This document shows positions 17,689 to 27,540 of a DNA stretch of 64,000 bases, one piece after another. The translations under genes were made by a program, and so were the position numbers. The DNA lies in the NCBI RefSeq assembly GCF_001580615.1, contig NZ_LHZC01000045.1, positions 46,652-110,651 on the forward strand. The letters are read 5' to 3'. Source of the stretch: Acetobacter malorum (GTDB lineage: Bacteria; Pseudomonadota; Alphaproteobacteria; Acetobacterales; Acetobacteraceae). Below the pieces are notes generated by a model. The model saw nothing but the letters and a program-made list of their open reading frames with translations, was not told where the DNA came from and made no database searches. The stretch's first letter is position 1. Each line of letters starts with the position of its first letter.

Positions 17689-19757
17689 TGCTGATCGGGC
17701 AGGGGAATGATGTCATAAATCTGGAGCGCGGAGCGGTTATGCTCCAGCAGCCGGATGGCTCCCACCATGCCGGAAACGGCCGCCAGCGCTGTCGCCATTT
17801 CCCCATGCGGCAGGGTGATGGCGTGATCGAGCAGGATACGGGCATGTTTGCGCATGCGGTACAGAGCAGAGTTGATGTTGTAGACGACTGTGGAACGGAA
17901 CGCCGCCTCCGCATCGGCCCGGATGGCGGGGATGGTGGCTGCGCGTTGCAGATGGCGGCGGGCGCGGGCCAGTTCCACATTCAGCTCATCCAGACTGGAG
18001 AGCCGGTTGAACACGCGGACCTTGGATTTTGTGTTCGGGAGGTAACTGTTCCAGTCGAGAATTTTGCACAGCCGGTCGTAATGGCGGCTGATGAGCGCGG
18101 AACCTGCCTGTTCCCCATGGCCTTCAAGCTGGAGCCGCAGATCATGCCCAATGGTAATCGCTACACGGAAGCGCCGGCGGTTGGCCGATGGAGGCAGAAG
18201 CAGCACCAGTGAGATAAAGATGACAATAGCGGCAAACAGATACAGCACGTTCCGGTCAATAAAGGCCGAAGGCTCATAGTTCTGCTGGTTGGCAACACCC
18301 AGAATGACGAAGAAGAACACCCCGGCATTAAAACCGATCGTGGCGGTCTTTGGGTTCATCAACAGCAGGCAGCCCCCAAAAATAACGGGGATGATGACCA
18401 TGGCCAGAAACGGCATGTCTGCCCCGTGGGGAAGAATGCCAAAGTTCAGAATGGCGGCAACGACGATTGCCAGAGGCGTGCCGATCAGCGCGCCCATGCC
18501 AAAGCCGCGGGCATTATAGGTGGTGGCGGCCAGCGTGAGGATAACGGCTACCTGAGAAAGCGCTGTGTAGGTCGAGGGAATATCGGAGATGATGCACAGA
18601 CCGGCTGCGACGGAAAACCCGGTGAGGGTGCGCAGGCCGGCCAGCAGGGCGGCAATCACGTCCTGATGCTGCTCGATTTTCAGTTCCGGGGCCTGTGTGC
18701 GGGCACGCTTGCCGTTTTCAAAGGCGTCAATGCCATCAGCCGCCCAGCGGGCATCGGACAGGAGCGCCATGGAGCGTTCAATCAGCCAGGCTTCATCCAG
18801 TGTCGGGCCGCGGTCCAGTTCTTCCGCATGGGCTTCCTTCGCCAGATCTTCCAGATCCCACACGGCCTGACGGGGGGAGGCCACGGGGGTGCCATCCCCG
18901 AAGGCGCTGCGGATCTGGTTCAGCACCGGGCCGGAAATTTCGCCCTTGCGCAGCACTGCGGCAATGGCCCGGCTGCAACTGAGCATTTCCAGCAAGGCCA
19001 CCATGGCGGAGCGGGCCCCTGCCAGCCGCACGCTGGCATCGGGCAATTCGGTTTTGGCGAAGGAGACCTGAGAGGTCAGCGCAATAATCTCGCCCGCCAG
19101 ACCCGCGCAGGCCATGTCGTCGGGAATGCCGTGTCCGGCCATGGCATCCCGGCTGATGCGCTGCACCATGTTGGCCACGCGGTGCAGATTGCTGGCCAGT
19201 TTTTCCCACGCGGTGGGGGAGCCGAAAATATCATTAACCGCTGCCGTGGCGGCAATGCCGACCACAATGGCCGAGACGCGGTTGACCGTGACATCAAAAA
19301 TAGAGCCCGGATTATCAATGCAGCTAATGCCCACAATGGCCACGGTGTAGCCTGAGAGCATTGCCGCATAGGCGCGGAAGTCCTTTTCCAGCGTGCCGAC
19401 AATGGTGCAGAGAGTGAGCCAAAGCCCCACGCCGCCCAGAAACACAACACGGTCTTGATTGAAGCAGGCGGTAAGAAACAGCGCGACAAACGCCCCCACC
19501 ATGGTGCCCATTAAACGGTAGACGGCTTTGGAGAGCACTTGCCCGCGCAGGGGCTGGGCCAGAATCATCACCGTAACGGCGGCAGAGCCGGGAGAGGAAA
19601 GCTGCAACCAGAACGCGGTGCTCAGTGCCAGTACAGCGGAAAGCCATGTCCGCAGGCAGAACAGAAACCAGCCGGGCGGAAAGATGGAGGCGGGCAGTGC
19701 CGGGCGAAGGCCCTTCCAGAATCTGATAGGCGAGGCGGCTGGGGTGTTGAGGCTCAT
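17673..19757 (-). CDS. FUSC family exporter (AaeB-like)
   Basis: The protein has 694 residues with two clusters of membrane helices (about 25-170 and 375-525), each followed by a long cytoplasmic helical region, as in FUSC/AaeB transporters that export aromatic carboxylic acids or similar compounds. RAYAAMLSGYTVAIVG near residue 130 and YNARGFGMGALIGTPLA near 415 are typical. It heads an operon with the DUF1656 and HlyD genes. Substrate is not determinable here. Confidence 0.86.
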   Translation of the reverse strand: MSLNTPAASPIRFWKGLRPALPASIFPPGWFLFCLRTWLSAVLALSTAFWLQLSSPGSAAVTVMILAQPLRGQVLSKAVYRLMGTMVGAFVALFLTACFNQDRVVFLGGVGLWLTLCTIVGTLEKDFRAYAAMLSGYTVAIVGISCIDNPGSIFDVTVNRVSAIVVGIAATAAVNDIFGSPTAWEKLASNLHRVANMVQRISRDAMAGHGIPDDMACAGLAGEIIALTSQVSFAKTELPDASVRLAGARSAMVALLEMLSCSRAIAAVLRKGEISGPVLNQIRSAFGDGTPVASPRQAVWDLEDLAKEAHAEELDRGPTLDEAWLIERSMALLSDARWAADGIDAFENGKRARTQAPELKIEQHQDVIAALLAGLRTLTGFSVAAGLCIISDIPSTYTALSQVAVILTLAATTYNARGFGMGALIGTPLAIVVAAILNFGILPHGADMPFLAMVIIPVIFGGCLLLMNPKTATIGFNAGVFFFVILGVANQQNYEPSAFIDRNVLYLFAAIVIFISLVLLLPPSANRRRFRVAITIGHDLRLQLEGHGEQAGSALISRHYDRLCKILDWNSYLPNTKSKVRVFNRLSSLDELNVELARARRHLQRAATIPAIRADAEAAFRSTVVYNINSALYRMRKHARILLDHAITLPHGEMATALAAVSGMVGAIRLLEHNRSALQIYDIIPLPDQQWKAF

Positions 19758-20018
19758 CCTTTCCGTCGTCCTTGCCGCTCAAGAGGTCAGTCTGGGTCAC
19801 GCAGAGTCGGGTGGCACGGACCGTAACTGTGCCGAATCCCAAAAATCAGAAGTCTATTAAAATAAAATATAATTCAATGGGGGATTTTTTATACGCTGAG
19901 CCGGGTTGCATAAAATGCGGGCATGGGAAAAAGGCCAGCCTTTGGGTGGGCTGCATGGGTATGATGCCACGGCAGGATGTGCTGAATTAAGGCACACCTT
20001 CTCAAAACTGCGACCTTT
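19758..20018. other. Divergent promoter region, FUSC operon and SbcD-like gene
   Basis: The 261 bp between two divergent starts include an AT-rich core near 19850-19890. Promoters in both directions are expected. No operator stands out by eye. Confidence 0.4.
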
Positions 20019-21164
20019 ATGAAATTTATCCATACCTCAGACTGGCAGATTGGACGGACGTTCCGCTTTGCTGACGACGATACGCTCGGCGCGTTGCAGG
20101 CAGAACGGCTGGAAGCCATCCGAAGGCTCGGCCTGCTGGCACGGCAGGAAGGCGCTGCGCATGTGCTGGTGGTGGGGGATGTGTACGAGCATGAGACGCC
20201 AGCCGAGCGCACCCTGCATCAGCCCATCGAACGGATGCGCGATTTTGCGGACATCCAGTGGCATTTGATCCCCGGAAACCATGATGCGGATCAGCCGGAA
20301 GGTGTCTGGGCGCGTCTGGCCCGCAGCGGTCTGCCGGAAAATGTGACGGTGCATCGGGAGCCCGGACCAGTTTTGATTGATACAGCACATAATGCGTGGG
20401 CGCTGCCCGCCGTGCTCAAGCGCCGCCACGTTCTGACCGATCTGACGGCCTATATGGACGAGGCCGAAACCCCGCCAGACGCGCTGCGGATTGGTCTGGC
20501 ACATGGTTCGGTCGTTGGGTTTGGTGGTGAGGTTGAATCAGAACACAATCCCGTAGCGCTGGACCGCGCTAAACGCGCCGGGTTAGCCTATCTGGCGCTG
20601 GGGGACTGGCACGGCTTTTGTCAAATTGATGCCCGCACGATTTATTCCGGCACACCGGAGACGGACCGCTTTACGACTGGCGGTGGTGGCGGAGGGGAAG
20701 CCGTGGTCGTCACGCTGCACGGGCCTCGGGCGGAACCGGAGATCAAGCGCCACAGAACTGGCCGCTACACATGGAAAAAGCTGGATGATGTGGTGCTGAC
20801 ATCCGAGCAGGATATTCTGGCGCTGGATGCCCGTATCCGCAGCATTGCGCCAGATAATCCGGGGGCGGTGCTGGTCTGGGCAGCGGTGTCCGGCCTGCTG
20901 TCGGTGGACGATATGGCCCTTTATGAAAGTACGATCCTCAAGCGCCTGAGCGGAGCCGTCGCCTGTTTGCGCCTGACAGGAGCACCACAGCTTTCCGCCG
21001 GGCTGGATGATCTGGATCGGTTTGGCTCCGGTGGGGCGGTGCGCGCCGCTGCCGAGCACCTGCTGGCTCAGTCAGAAGCAGGCGGGGCGGAGGGGCAACT
21101 GGCCTCGGAAGCCCTGCAACGGCTTTTTCTGTTCTGGCAGGAGATGGGAGCGCAGGCAGGATGA
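20019..21164 (+). CDS. SbcD/YhaO-like metallophosphoesterase, DNA repair nuclease subunit
   Basis: The 381 residues carry calcineurin-type motifs: HTSDWQIG (5-12), GDVYEHE near residue 53, GNHDAD near 86, LAHGS near 166 and LGDWHG near 195. In SbcD/Mre11 the first motif is DWH, the second GDxxD and the last GHxH; here these read DWQ, GDVYE and GDWH. This variant matches a subfamily I recall from alphaproteobacteria, so it need not mean loss of activity. The next gene overlaps by 4 bp (ATGA) and encodes the ATPase partner, so the two form an SbcCD/YhaON-like complex. Confidence 0.82.
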   Translation: MKFIHTSDWQIGRTFRFADDDTLGALQAERLEAIRRLGLLARQEGAAHVLVVGDVYEHETPAERTLHQPIERMRDFADIQWHLIPGNHDADQPEGVWARLARSGLPENVTVHREPGPVLIDTAHNAWALPAVLKRRHVLTDLTAYMDEAETPPDALRIGLAHGSVVGFGGEVESEHNPVALDRAKRAGLAYLALGDWHGFCQIDARTIYSGTPETDRFTTGGGGGGEAVVVTLHGPRAEPEIKRHRTGRYTWKKLDDVVLTSEQDILALDARIRSIAPDNPGAVLVWAAVSGLLSVDDMALYESTILKRLSGAVACLRLTGAPQLSAGLDDLDRFGSGGAVRAAAEHLLAQSEAGGAEGQLASEALQRLFLFWQEMGAQAG

Positions 21165-23953
21165 TCCTGACAGATTTACAGATTGAAGGCTTTCGGCGCT
21201 TTGCGTCCCCGGTGCGTCTGGATGGACTGGGGCCGGGGCTGAACGTGCTGGCCGCGCCGAACGAAGCCGGAAAATCGACCCTGCTGGCCGCCCTGAAGGC
21301 GGTCCTGATGGTGCGGTCCAGCTCCAAGGCTAAGCCCGTCAAGGATCTTCAGCCTTATGGCGGCGGCGCACCGCATGTGGCGGTGTCTTTCACATGGAAG
21401 GGCATGGACTGCCATCTGGAAAAGCAGTTCATCTCATCAAAGGCCTTCACTCGGTTGATCTTGGGCACAGAACGGTTTGAAGGCGATCAGGCAGAAGAAG
21501 CTCTCCGTAACCTTCTGGGGCTGGAAGAAGCCAGCAAGAGCGAGGCGGCAGGCCTGTGGAGCGCGCTGCTGGTGGGGCAGGGCGAAAGTTTTGCGCAGCC
21601 CGACCTGAACCAGACCGGGCAGGACAGTCTGCGCAGTTGCCTGGAACATGGGGTGGACCATGCGACCGGTGGGGCTGCGGCCAGTGCCGTGCTGAGCCGT
21701 GTGCGGGACCGGCTGCATCTGCTCCAGACAGCAAAAAGCGGTCAGCCAACAGGCAAATACAAGCAGGCGCTGGAGCAGGAAGCGCAGGCGCAGGCGTGTT
21801 TGCAAGACCTCCAAAACCGGCGGGCTGCGCTGGAAGAGGATCTGGCGGCGCTGGATCAGGCGCGCCGGGCCTTGCGTGAGCAGGAAAACCCGGAACGCAA
21901 GGCGCAGGATGAGGCCGAACTTCTGGCTTTGCGCCAGTTGCGGGACAAACTGCGGGTTGCGGATGCGGAGGAGCAGGCCGCCAGAGCCGCCCTCGCAACG
22001 GTGACGCACACCCGCAACAGCCTCTGCGATGAACAGGAGCGGCGGCAGGAGCGGCGGGAGACCCAGCGCAAGCTGGAACGTGAGGCGGCTGAAATGCAGC
22101 ATGATCTGCAAGCCCTCACGCAGCGGACGGCACAGGCCCGTCAGCGTTATGAAGAAAGCCGAACACAGCGAGAGCAGGCGGAACAGCAGCAGCAGGCCGC
22201 ACGGCAGGCGTTGCTGGCTGTTTCTCGCCGGGTCACTGTCTTGCAGCAGCGCGCCGCACTGGACCGAAGCAAACAGACGCTGCACCGGGCCGAGGCGGCC
22301 TGCACGCGGCTGGAACAGGCCCGTGCTGTGCTGGCGGCCTTGCTGGTTGATGAAGGGCTGATCCGCCGCGTGCGGAAAGCCGTGCGGGAACAGGATGCGG
22401 CTCAGGCCGCGCTGAATGCCCGCGCAACCCGTTTGACTGTAACCTTACAGCCTGAAGCCGCTGGTCGTGTTCTGCTGGATGGGGCTGCCTGCCCGCAGGG
22501 CGAGATGGTTCTCACACAGGCAGCAGACGTGCAGGTCGAAGGCATTGGCCAGTTCCGCATTACACCGGCTGTCAAAGATCATGATGAGGCTCTGGCGGCC
22601 GCAGATACGGCCCGGCAACAGCTTCAGTCCGTCCTGCACTCCGCCGGATGCCAGAGTGCGGAGGACGCCGAGACTCTGTTTGAAGAACGGCGACAGGCCG
22701 AAACGCGGGTGGCGGAAGCGCGTGCGGCCTTTGTGGCCTCTTTGCCCACAGCACGGGATGAGCGCGACGCGACCCTGTTCGAGGCTCTGGCGACGTTACG
22801 GCAGGATTTGAGTGATCAGGTTGCTGCTCTGGAACGGGAACAGGCAGCGTTTGAGCAGGACTGCCAGCCGGAGTTGGCCGGGGTGCTAGGTGGCCGTGCA
22901 GATCAGGCTGCGACAGAAACTGTTTGCAACCCAGAGGCTGAAGGCGGTGTGCAAACGGACCAGACGGAAGCGACGTTGCAGGCGTTGCAGCAAAAGGCCC
23001 GGCAGGAAGAAGAGCAGGCCGCCCGCGTCGCAGACAAAGCCCGGCAGACGGAGCGCACGGAGCAGGCAGCGTATAACGCGGCCCAAAATCTGCAGGACAA
23101 AGCTGAGACGGCTCTCAGGCAAAAGCAGACGGAACGAGATCAGCTCGGGCGCGAACTCGCCGTGAGTGCAGCGCGGGAAAGCGATGACGCTCTCGCAGCA
23201 CGTGCAGCAGAGACCGCGCAGGCGCAAGCGCAGGCCGAAGCGCATGTGCAGGCGCTCAAGGCCGGGCGAGAGACGGAGCAGCCTCTCTCCGTTGTGGAAA
23301 CCCGCATTATGCGGCGGGAGCAGGCGCTGGAGAACGCCCGCACGTCCATTGCGCGCCTGCGTGAGGAGATCAAGGAACGGGAAACCCGCGTGCGCGTGGC
23401 CGAGGGCGATGGACTGGATGAGAAAATTGCCGAGGCCGGGCGCACGGCCTCGCGGCTCAAGCTGGACTGTGAAGGGTATGAGCGGGAGCGTGCCGCACTG
23501 GCTCTCCTGGACCAGACCCTGAGCGATGCGGAAAAAACGCAGACTGAACGCTATCTCGCCCCGTTGGTGCGCACTCTCCAGCCCGCGTTTTCCACCGTGT
23601 TTCCCGGTGCGTCTCTTGAGATGGATACCGGGTTTGGTCTGTGCGGCCTGACCCGGCGGACGGCGGAAGAGTTTGGCAAACTGTCGGATGGCACGCGGGA
23701 GCAGATTGCCGTGCTGGTGCGTCTGGGCTTTGCAGAACTGCTGCATGCCCGCCAGTCGCCCGCCATTCTGGTGCTGGATGATGCGCTGAGTTTTTCAGAT
23801 TCTCAGCGGCTGGAACTGATGTTCGATGTGCTGGCCGATGCGGCCACGCGGTTCCAGATTCTGGTGCTGACCTGCCGCGCGGAAGCTTTTGCCAGACTGG
23901 GCGGCAGGCCTCTCAGCCTGCGGCCCATCCCGCAGATTACAGAACGACGTTGA
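21161..23953 (+). CDS. SbcC/YhaN-like AAA ATPase with long coiled coil
   Basis: The 930-residue protein has a Walker A motif NEAGKST (34-40) in the N-terminal head, then about 600 residues rich in Glu, Gln, Arg and Ala that form coiled coils, and a C-terminal head with the ABC signature LSDGTREQIA and Walker B ILVLDDAL. This is the SMC/Rad50-like plan of SbcC and YhaN. It pairs with the nuclease gene just upstream. No CxxC zinc hook is obvious at the coil apex, as in YhaN-type proteins. Its 3' end overlaps that of the convergent porin gene by 17 bp. Confidence 0.85.
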   Translation: MILTDLQIEGFRRFASPVRLDGLGPGLNVLAAPNEAGKSTLLAALKAVLMVRSSSKAKPVKDLQPYGGGAPHVAVSFTWKGMDCHLEKQFISSKAFTRLILGTERFEGDQAEEALRNLLGLEEASKSEAAGLWSALLVGQGESFAQPDLNQTGQDSLRSCLEHGVDHATGGAAASAVLSRVRDRLHLLQTAKSGQPTGKYKQALEQEAQAQACLQDLQNRRAALEEDLAALDQARRALREQENPERKAQDEAELLALRQLRDKLRVADAEEQAARAALATVTHTRNSLCDEQERRQERRETQRKLEREAAEMQHDLQALTQRTAQARQRYEESRTQREQAEQQQQAARQALLAVSRRVTVLQQRAALDRSKQTLHRAEAACTRLEQARAVLAALLVDEGLIRRVRKAVREQDAAQAALNARATRLTVTLQPEAAGRVLLDGAACPQGEMVLTQAADVQVEGIGQFRITPAVKDHDEALAAADTARQQLQSVLHSAGCQSAEDAETLFEERRQAETRVAEARAAFVASLPTARDERDATLFEALATLRQDLSDQVAALEREQAAFEQDCQPELAGVLGGRADQAATETVCNPEAEGGVQTDQTEATLQALQQKARQEEEQAARVADKARQTERTEQAAYNAAQNLQDKAETALRQKQTERDQLGRELAVSAARESDDALAARAAETAQAQAQAEAHVQALKAGRETEQPLSVVETRIMRREQALENARTSIARLREEIKERETRVRVAEGDGLDEKIAEAGRTASRLKLDCEGYERERAALALLDQTLSDAEKTQTERYLAPLVRTLQPAFSTVFPGASLEMDTGFGLCGLTRRTAEEFGKLSDGTREQIAVLVRLGFAELLHARQSPAILVLDDALSFSDSQRLELMFDVLADAATRFQILVLTCRAEAFARLGGRPLSLRPIPQITERR

Positions 23954-25397
23954 ACTGAAGGGCCATCACGGCGGCGTCATGGAACGTCGTCGTGGCGCCG
24001 GGGCGGTTGATATACTGGAAGTCCGGCTGAAGGGTCAGGCCGTTCGCCACATGCGCGTTGTAGAAGAACTCGTAGACGTTTTCATGAGACTGAATGCCCC
24101 AGACCTGCCCCCACTGGTTGGACTGGAAGTCCTGCCCGGCAATGACGGACGCTTCCTGCTGGAGCGCTACGGTGCGGCTCATCTTCATCCACTGGTACAT
24201 CATGCCGATGCTGTCATTCGGGCGGCCCCAGGGCTTACCAGTTTCCAGCAGGCCACCCCACAGATGGTGAGACATGGCGGTAGTTTTGCCGTCTGTCCAC
24301 ATATAGCCGCCCATGGCAATCAGGCCGTTGGTCGGGCCTTCCCCATTACGGACCAGCATCTGGTCAGCCTGTAGCCATGCGCTGGCGCGGCCTGCATGGT
24401 AACGAGCCGGCTGGCCGGTCTGCACCCAGGCGTTGCCGTTGATGTCTTCATACAGGTCTTTGTATTTGGAATTATCGTAGCTGTAGCCAGCCTTATAATG
24501 GCCCACCAGATGGTTCTTGCCGAAGGAGGGCATCCAGCCGATTTCCACCGGGGTGGAGAATTTGCCCAGACCATCCTGCGCCCACGCCCAGCCGGAAATG
24601 CCGCCGTTAAAGGCATGGGGGGAGACGGCAAACAGGCCGGCCATAATATAGGTATCATTGGTGGGCATGACGCGGGCCACGGCGCCAAGGTTGCCTGATG
24701 GCCAGTCACGGTTGCCTTCCGTGTATTTGTTCGGGGCGGGGTTCCCGCAGACAGCCACGTTCATATACATACAGAACAGCGGAGAGGCCGCGAAGAAGCT
24801 GCCCACCGGAATCCAGCCTGCACTGATATCCAGATGGTTATTCAAGAACGACTTTTCGCCATACAGATAGACAAGATGGGCCACCACGTTGCCTCGGGCA
24901 CCGTAAATCTGCTGCACGCCGCCAATCGAATCCCCGATATACTGGGTGCTCAGATTCTGGCCGTGGCCGTTTACCACCATCATGTGGGACCAGAAGCCTT
25001 TGAGCAGATTGAGGTCAGTCAGCTTCCCCCAGTCCACATCCAGCTCCACGCCGACCTGCCCGGCGTTGGTCACACCCTGCCGCATGCCGCCACGGAAGTT
25101 CCCGGCCAGTTCCTCATGCACGTCGGCCAGAACGTGGATGCCGTGGTCCAGCAGCCAGGGCTGCGCACCCCACCAGTCCCCAAAAAAGTGGTTTTTCCCG
25201 TAGGGCGCTGAGAACATCGGGCCCGGGTCTTCCACCGGGTTGGCCTCATTGTTGGCTTCCAGGCTGGGCCACAGGCCAGCAGCACTGTTCCCGCCCGTCA
25301 GCAACTGCGCTGATGCTTTTGAGGAGAAAGCTGGGGTCAGGCAACAGGCAAAAGAGAGTGCGCAGAAGAAAGAGAAGCCGGATGAAAATCTTGTCAT
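23937..25397 (-). CDS. OprB family carbohydrate porin
   Basis: Started at the ATG at 25397 this is a 486-residue protein with a signal peptide (MTRFSSGF, then a hydrophobic stretch ending ASA). The mature part has WGAQPWLLDHGI, YIGDSIGGVQ, HLDISAGWIPVGSFF, a Cys pair in the FCMYMNVAVCG segment, and ends in the aromatic-terminated strand ALQFNVVL, all typical of OprB sugar-selective porins. The longer reading frame upstream lacks a secretion signal and is rejected. It would carry sugars across the outer membrane. Confidence 0.88.
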   Translation of the reverse strand: MTRFSSGFSFFCALSFACCLTPAFSSKASAQLLTGGNSAAGLWPSLEANNEANPVEDPGPMFSAPYGKNHFFGDWWGAQPWLLDHGIHVLADVHEELAGNFRGGMRQGVTNAGQVGVELDVDWGKLTDLNLLKGFWSHMMVVNGHGQNLSTQYIGDSIGGVQQIYGARGNVVAHLVYLYGEKSFLNNHLDISAGWIPVGSFFAASPLFCMYMNVAVCGNPAPNKYTEGNRDWPSGNLGAVARVMPTNDTYIMAGLFAVSPHAFNGGISGWAWAQDGLGKFSTPVEIGWMPSFGKNHLVGHYKAGYSYDNSKYKDLYEDINGNAWVQTGQPARYHAGRASAWLQADQMLVRNGEGPTNGLIAMGGYMWTDGKTTAMSHHLWGGLLETGKPWGRPNDSIGMMYQWMKMSRTVALQQEASVIAGQDFQSNQWGQVWGIQSHENVYEFFYNAHVANGLTLQPDFQYINRPGATTTFHDAAVMALQFNVVL

Positions 25398-25589
25398 TTT
25401 TCTTTTTGTTTTTGTTGAGGATGCATGAGGCGAGTGTTCATATTGTTTCAAAGCGGCACCATAATGTCTAAAACTTTTTTCACTCTCTTGGGTCTTTCGG
25501 CCTGTTGGGTGGTATTTTAGCGACAGCCGCCAGCACAGCGCTGCCCGGAATGCGTTGACGCATGCGGCAGCAGATGATGAATTCCATTT
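25398..25589. other. Divergent promoter region, oprB-like and moaB
   Basis: The 192 bp between divergent starts should hold both promoters. An A-rich tract lies just before the porin start on its coding strand. Confidence 0.4.
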
Positions 25590-26144
25590 ATGACAAAAAT
25601 AGACACAAACCGCCCCTTCCTGCCGGTGCGTATCGCGGTAATGACCGTATCGGATTCCCGCACGCTTGAGACAGATACATCGGGTCAGGCCCTGGTTTCC
25701 CGCCTGGAGCAGGCAGGCCATGTGCTGGCAGACCGCACGATTGTGCGGGACGATGTCAAACAGATAACGGAACAGCTTAAGAGCTGGATAAAAGACCCTC
25801 TGGTTGATGTGGTGATCACGAATGGCGGCACCGGTGTAACCGGGCGCGACGTGACGCCGGAAGCCTTTGACTGTGTGCTTGAAAAGCGCATCGAAGGCTT
25901 TGGCGAATTGTTCAGAATGCTGTCCTACCGCAAGATCGGCACGTCCACCATTCAGTCCCGCGCTGTCGCAGGTGTTGCGGACGGAACATACCTGTTTGCG
26001 CTGCCCGGTTCAACCGGGGCGGTCAAAGACGGCTGGGATGACATTCTTGTGTTCCAGCTCGACAGTCGCCATCGCCCCTGTAACTTTGTGGAGCTCATGC
26101 CCCGGTTGCGTGAAGGATTGAAGGAGGATCATTCCCATGACTGA
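25590..26144 (+). CDS. moaB: Molybdenum cofactor biosynthesis protein MoaB
   Basis: The 184-residue protein shows the MoaB/MogA fold: VMTVSDSRT near residue 19, the molybdopterin-binding [17 protein letters not shown] near 72-88, and [12 protein letters not shown] near 145. It is linked to adenylylation of molybdopterin or a related step, needed for the molybdoenzymes common in acetic acid bacteria. The length is slightly above E. coli MoaB. It overlaps the PfpI gene by 8 bp, so the two are cotranscribed. Confidence 0.92.
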   Translation: MTKIDTNRPFLPVRIAVMTVSDSRTLETDTSGQALVSRLEQAGHVLADRTIVRDDVKQITEQLKSWIKDPLVDVVITNGGTGVTGRDVTPEAFDCVLEKRIEGFGELFRMLSYRKIGTSTIQSRAVAGVADGTYLFALPGSTGAVKDGWDDILVFQLDSRHRPCNFVELMPRLREGLKEDHSHD

Positions 26145-26715
26145 AGACGTCAGACTGCTGATGCTGGCAGGCGATTATGTGGAAGATTACGAGATCATGG
26201 TGCCGTATCAGGCGCTGCTGATGGTGGGCTACAAAGTGGATGTGGTCAGCCCCGGCAAGAAGGCGGGGGACAAGGTTCTGACCGCCATCCATGATTTTGA
26301 AGGTGCTCAGACCTACAGCGAAAAGCCCGGTCATGCCTTCCAGCTCAATGCGACGTTCGATGAGATTGATACGGACGATTATATCGGCCTGATCATCCCC
26401 GGTGGTCGTGCGCCGGAGCATCTGCGCATGCACCCGCGGGTGATCGAGATTGTCAAAGCCTTTGCAGACCGGCCACTGGCTGCCATCTGCCACGGCGCGC
26501 AGCTGTTGGCTGCGGCGGATATCATCAAGGGCCGCACGGTCTCCGCTTACCCCGCCTGCCGCCCGGAAGTGGAAATGGCTGGCGCAACCTACGCCGATAT
26601 TGCGGTGACAGACGCCGTGACGGACGGAGAGCTGGTGACTGCCCCGGCCTGGCCTGCTCACCCGGCCTGGCTGGCGCAGTTCCTCAGCGTGCTGGGCGCG
26701 ACTGTGACAATATAG
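26137..26715 (+). CDS. DJ-1/PfpI family protein
   Basis: The 192-residue protein has the DJ-1/PfpI nucleophile elbow [10 protein letters not shown] with Cys118 and His119, a GGRAPEHLR loop at 89-97 and a conserved acidic residue near residue 15. Members act as cysteine peptidases, glyoxalase-like or protein-deglycation enzymes; the exact reaction cannot be told. The gene follows moaB with an 8-bp overlap, preceded by GGAGG. Confidence 0.87.
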   Translation: MTEDVRLLMLAGDYVEDYEIMVPYQALLMVGYKVDVVSPGKKAGDKVLTAIHDFEGAQTYSEKPGHAFQLNATFDEIDTDDYIGLIIPGGRAPEHLRMHPRVIEIVKAFADRPLAAICHGAQLLAAADIIKGRTVSAYPACRPEVEMAGATYADIAVTDAVTDGELVTAPAWPAHPAWLAQFLSVLGATVTI

Positions 26716-26779
26716 TGCATTGGCAGGCTCCTCCCGTTGTGCATCATAGAGGATTGTGTTCAACAGGATGGAGCCTCTT

Positions 26780-27448
26780 ATGAGACGTCTTACTGCCCAT
26801 TTTATCCCTGCGGTTCTCAGTCTGGCCTGTGCCATGCCGCCAGCCGCAGCATGGGCACAGCAGGCGACCTCCCTCCCGCCGAATGATGCCCCAAGCCCTG
26901 CGCCGAACATGCATCCCGACGTCAAACTGCCGACCCTCAACACGCCGGTTAAGGTAGAAGACATCAAGGTTTCCGGGAATAAGCGGGTCAGCAGCGAGGC
27001 TATTATGGCTGTGGTGCCGTTCCATGTTGGCAGCATGGTCACGCAGGCGCAGATCACACAGGGTCTGCAGGACATCATGAAGCTGTATCAGCAGCAGAAT
27101 ATTGGCGGCAAATTCCACCAGAGCCTTAGCCTGGACGGCAAAAGGGTGAAGGTAGGATGGGCCATTGAAGAAACCGGCGGCCCGGCAGATTTTCAAAAGC
27201 CGCTGGTGCTGGAAAGCCTAGGGTTTGACGGCAATCTGCACGTCTCAACCTCAGCGCTGAAAGAGGCCGTGCATCGTCAGCCGGGCGAACAGGTTACCCC
27301 TGCAACCGTGCTGGCTGATGAAAAAGCCATTCAGGCTTTATATGTGAAGAAGAATATCGGCGTGACCATCGTGCCGGAAAGCCATGCGCCGCATAAAGAT
27401 GAGCGCGTGACGCTGACTTATCACCTGACGGAAAAAGCCAACGATTAA
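26780..27448 (+). CDS. POTRA-like outer-membrane assembly domain protein
   Basis: The ATG at 26780 follows GGAG by 6 bases and gives a 222-residue protein with a signal peptide (RRLTAHFIPAVLSLAC... AWA). The mature part has two POTRA-like units: VEDIKVSGNKRVSSEAIM near residue 57 and ESLGFDGNLHVSTSALKEAV near 145, each followed by a short helix and strand, as in the N-terminal repeats of BamA/FhaC proteins. There is no beta-barrel, so it is a free-standing periplasmic POTRA protein. Earlier GTG and ATG codons at 26756 and 26768 lack a good ribosome site. Confidence 0.75.
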   Translation: MRRLTAHFIPAVLSLACAMPPAAAWAQQATSLPPNDAPSPAPNMHPDVKLPTLNTPVKVEDIKVSGNKRVSSEAIMAVVPFHVGSMVTQAQITQGLQDIMKLYQQQNIGGKFHQSLSLDGKRVKVGWAIEETGGPADFQKPLVLESLGFDGNLHVSTSALKEAVHRQPGEQVTPATVLADEKAIQALYVKKNIGVTIVPESHAPHKDERVTLTYHLTEKAND

Positions 27449-27467
27449 GGGCTCTGAAGGCCCTATG

Positions 27468-27504
27468 CAGGCGGTTCTGAGGTAAAACTCAGCGCCGCCT
27501 GTTT
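27468..27504 (+). terminator. Hairpin after the POTRA-like gene
   Basis: CAGGCGG..CTGAG pairs with CTCAG..CCGCCTG (27468-27501), followed by TTT. It lies in the gap between this gene and convergent folE. Confidence 0.65.
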
Positions 27505-27540
27505 GGGGCTTTGCCCCCGTTTCTGTGGGGGCTGGTCGTC

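Noticed and set aside
25398..25721. 108-residue N-terminal extension of the OprB protein
   Set aside because: It would bury the signal peptide and overlaps the moaB start.
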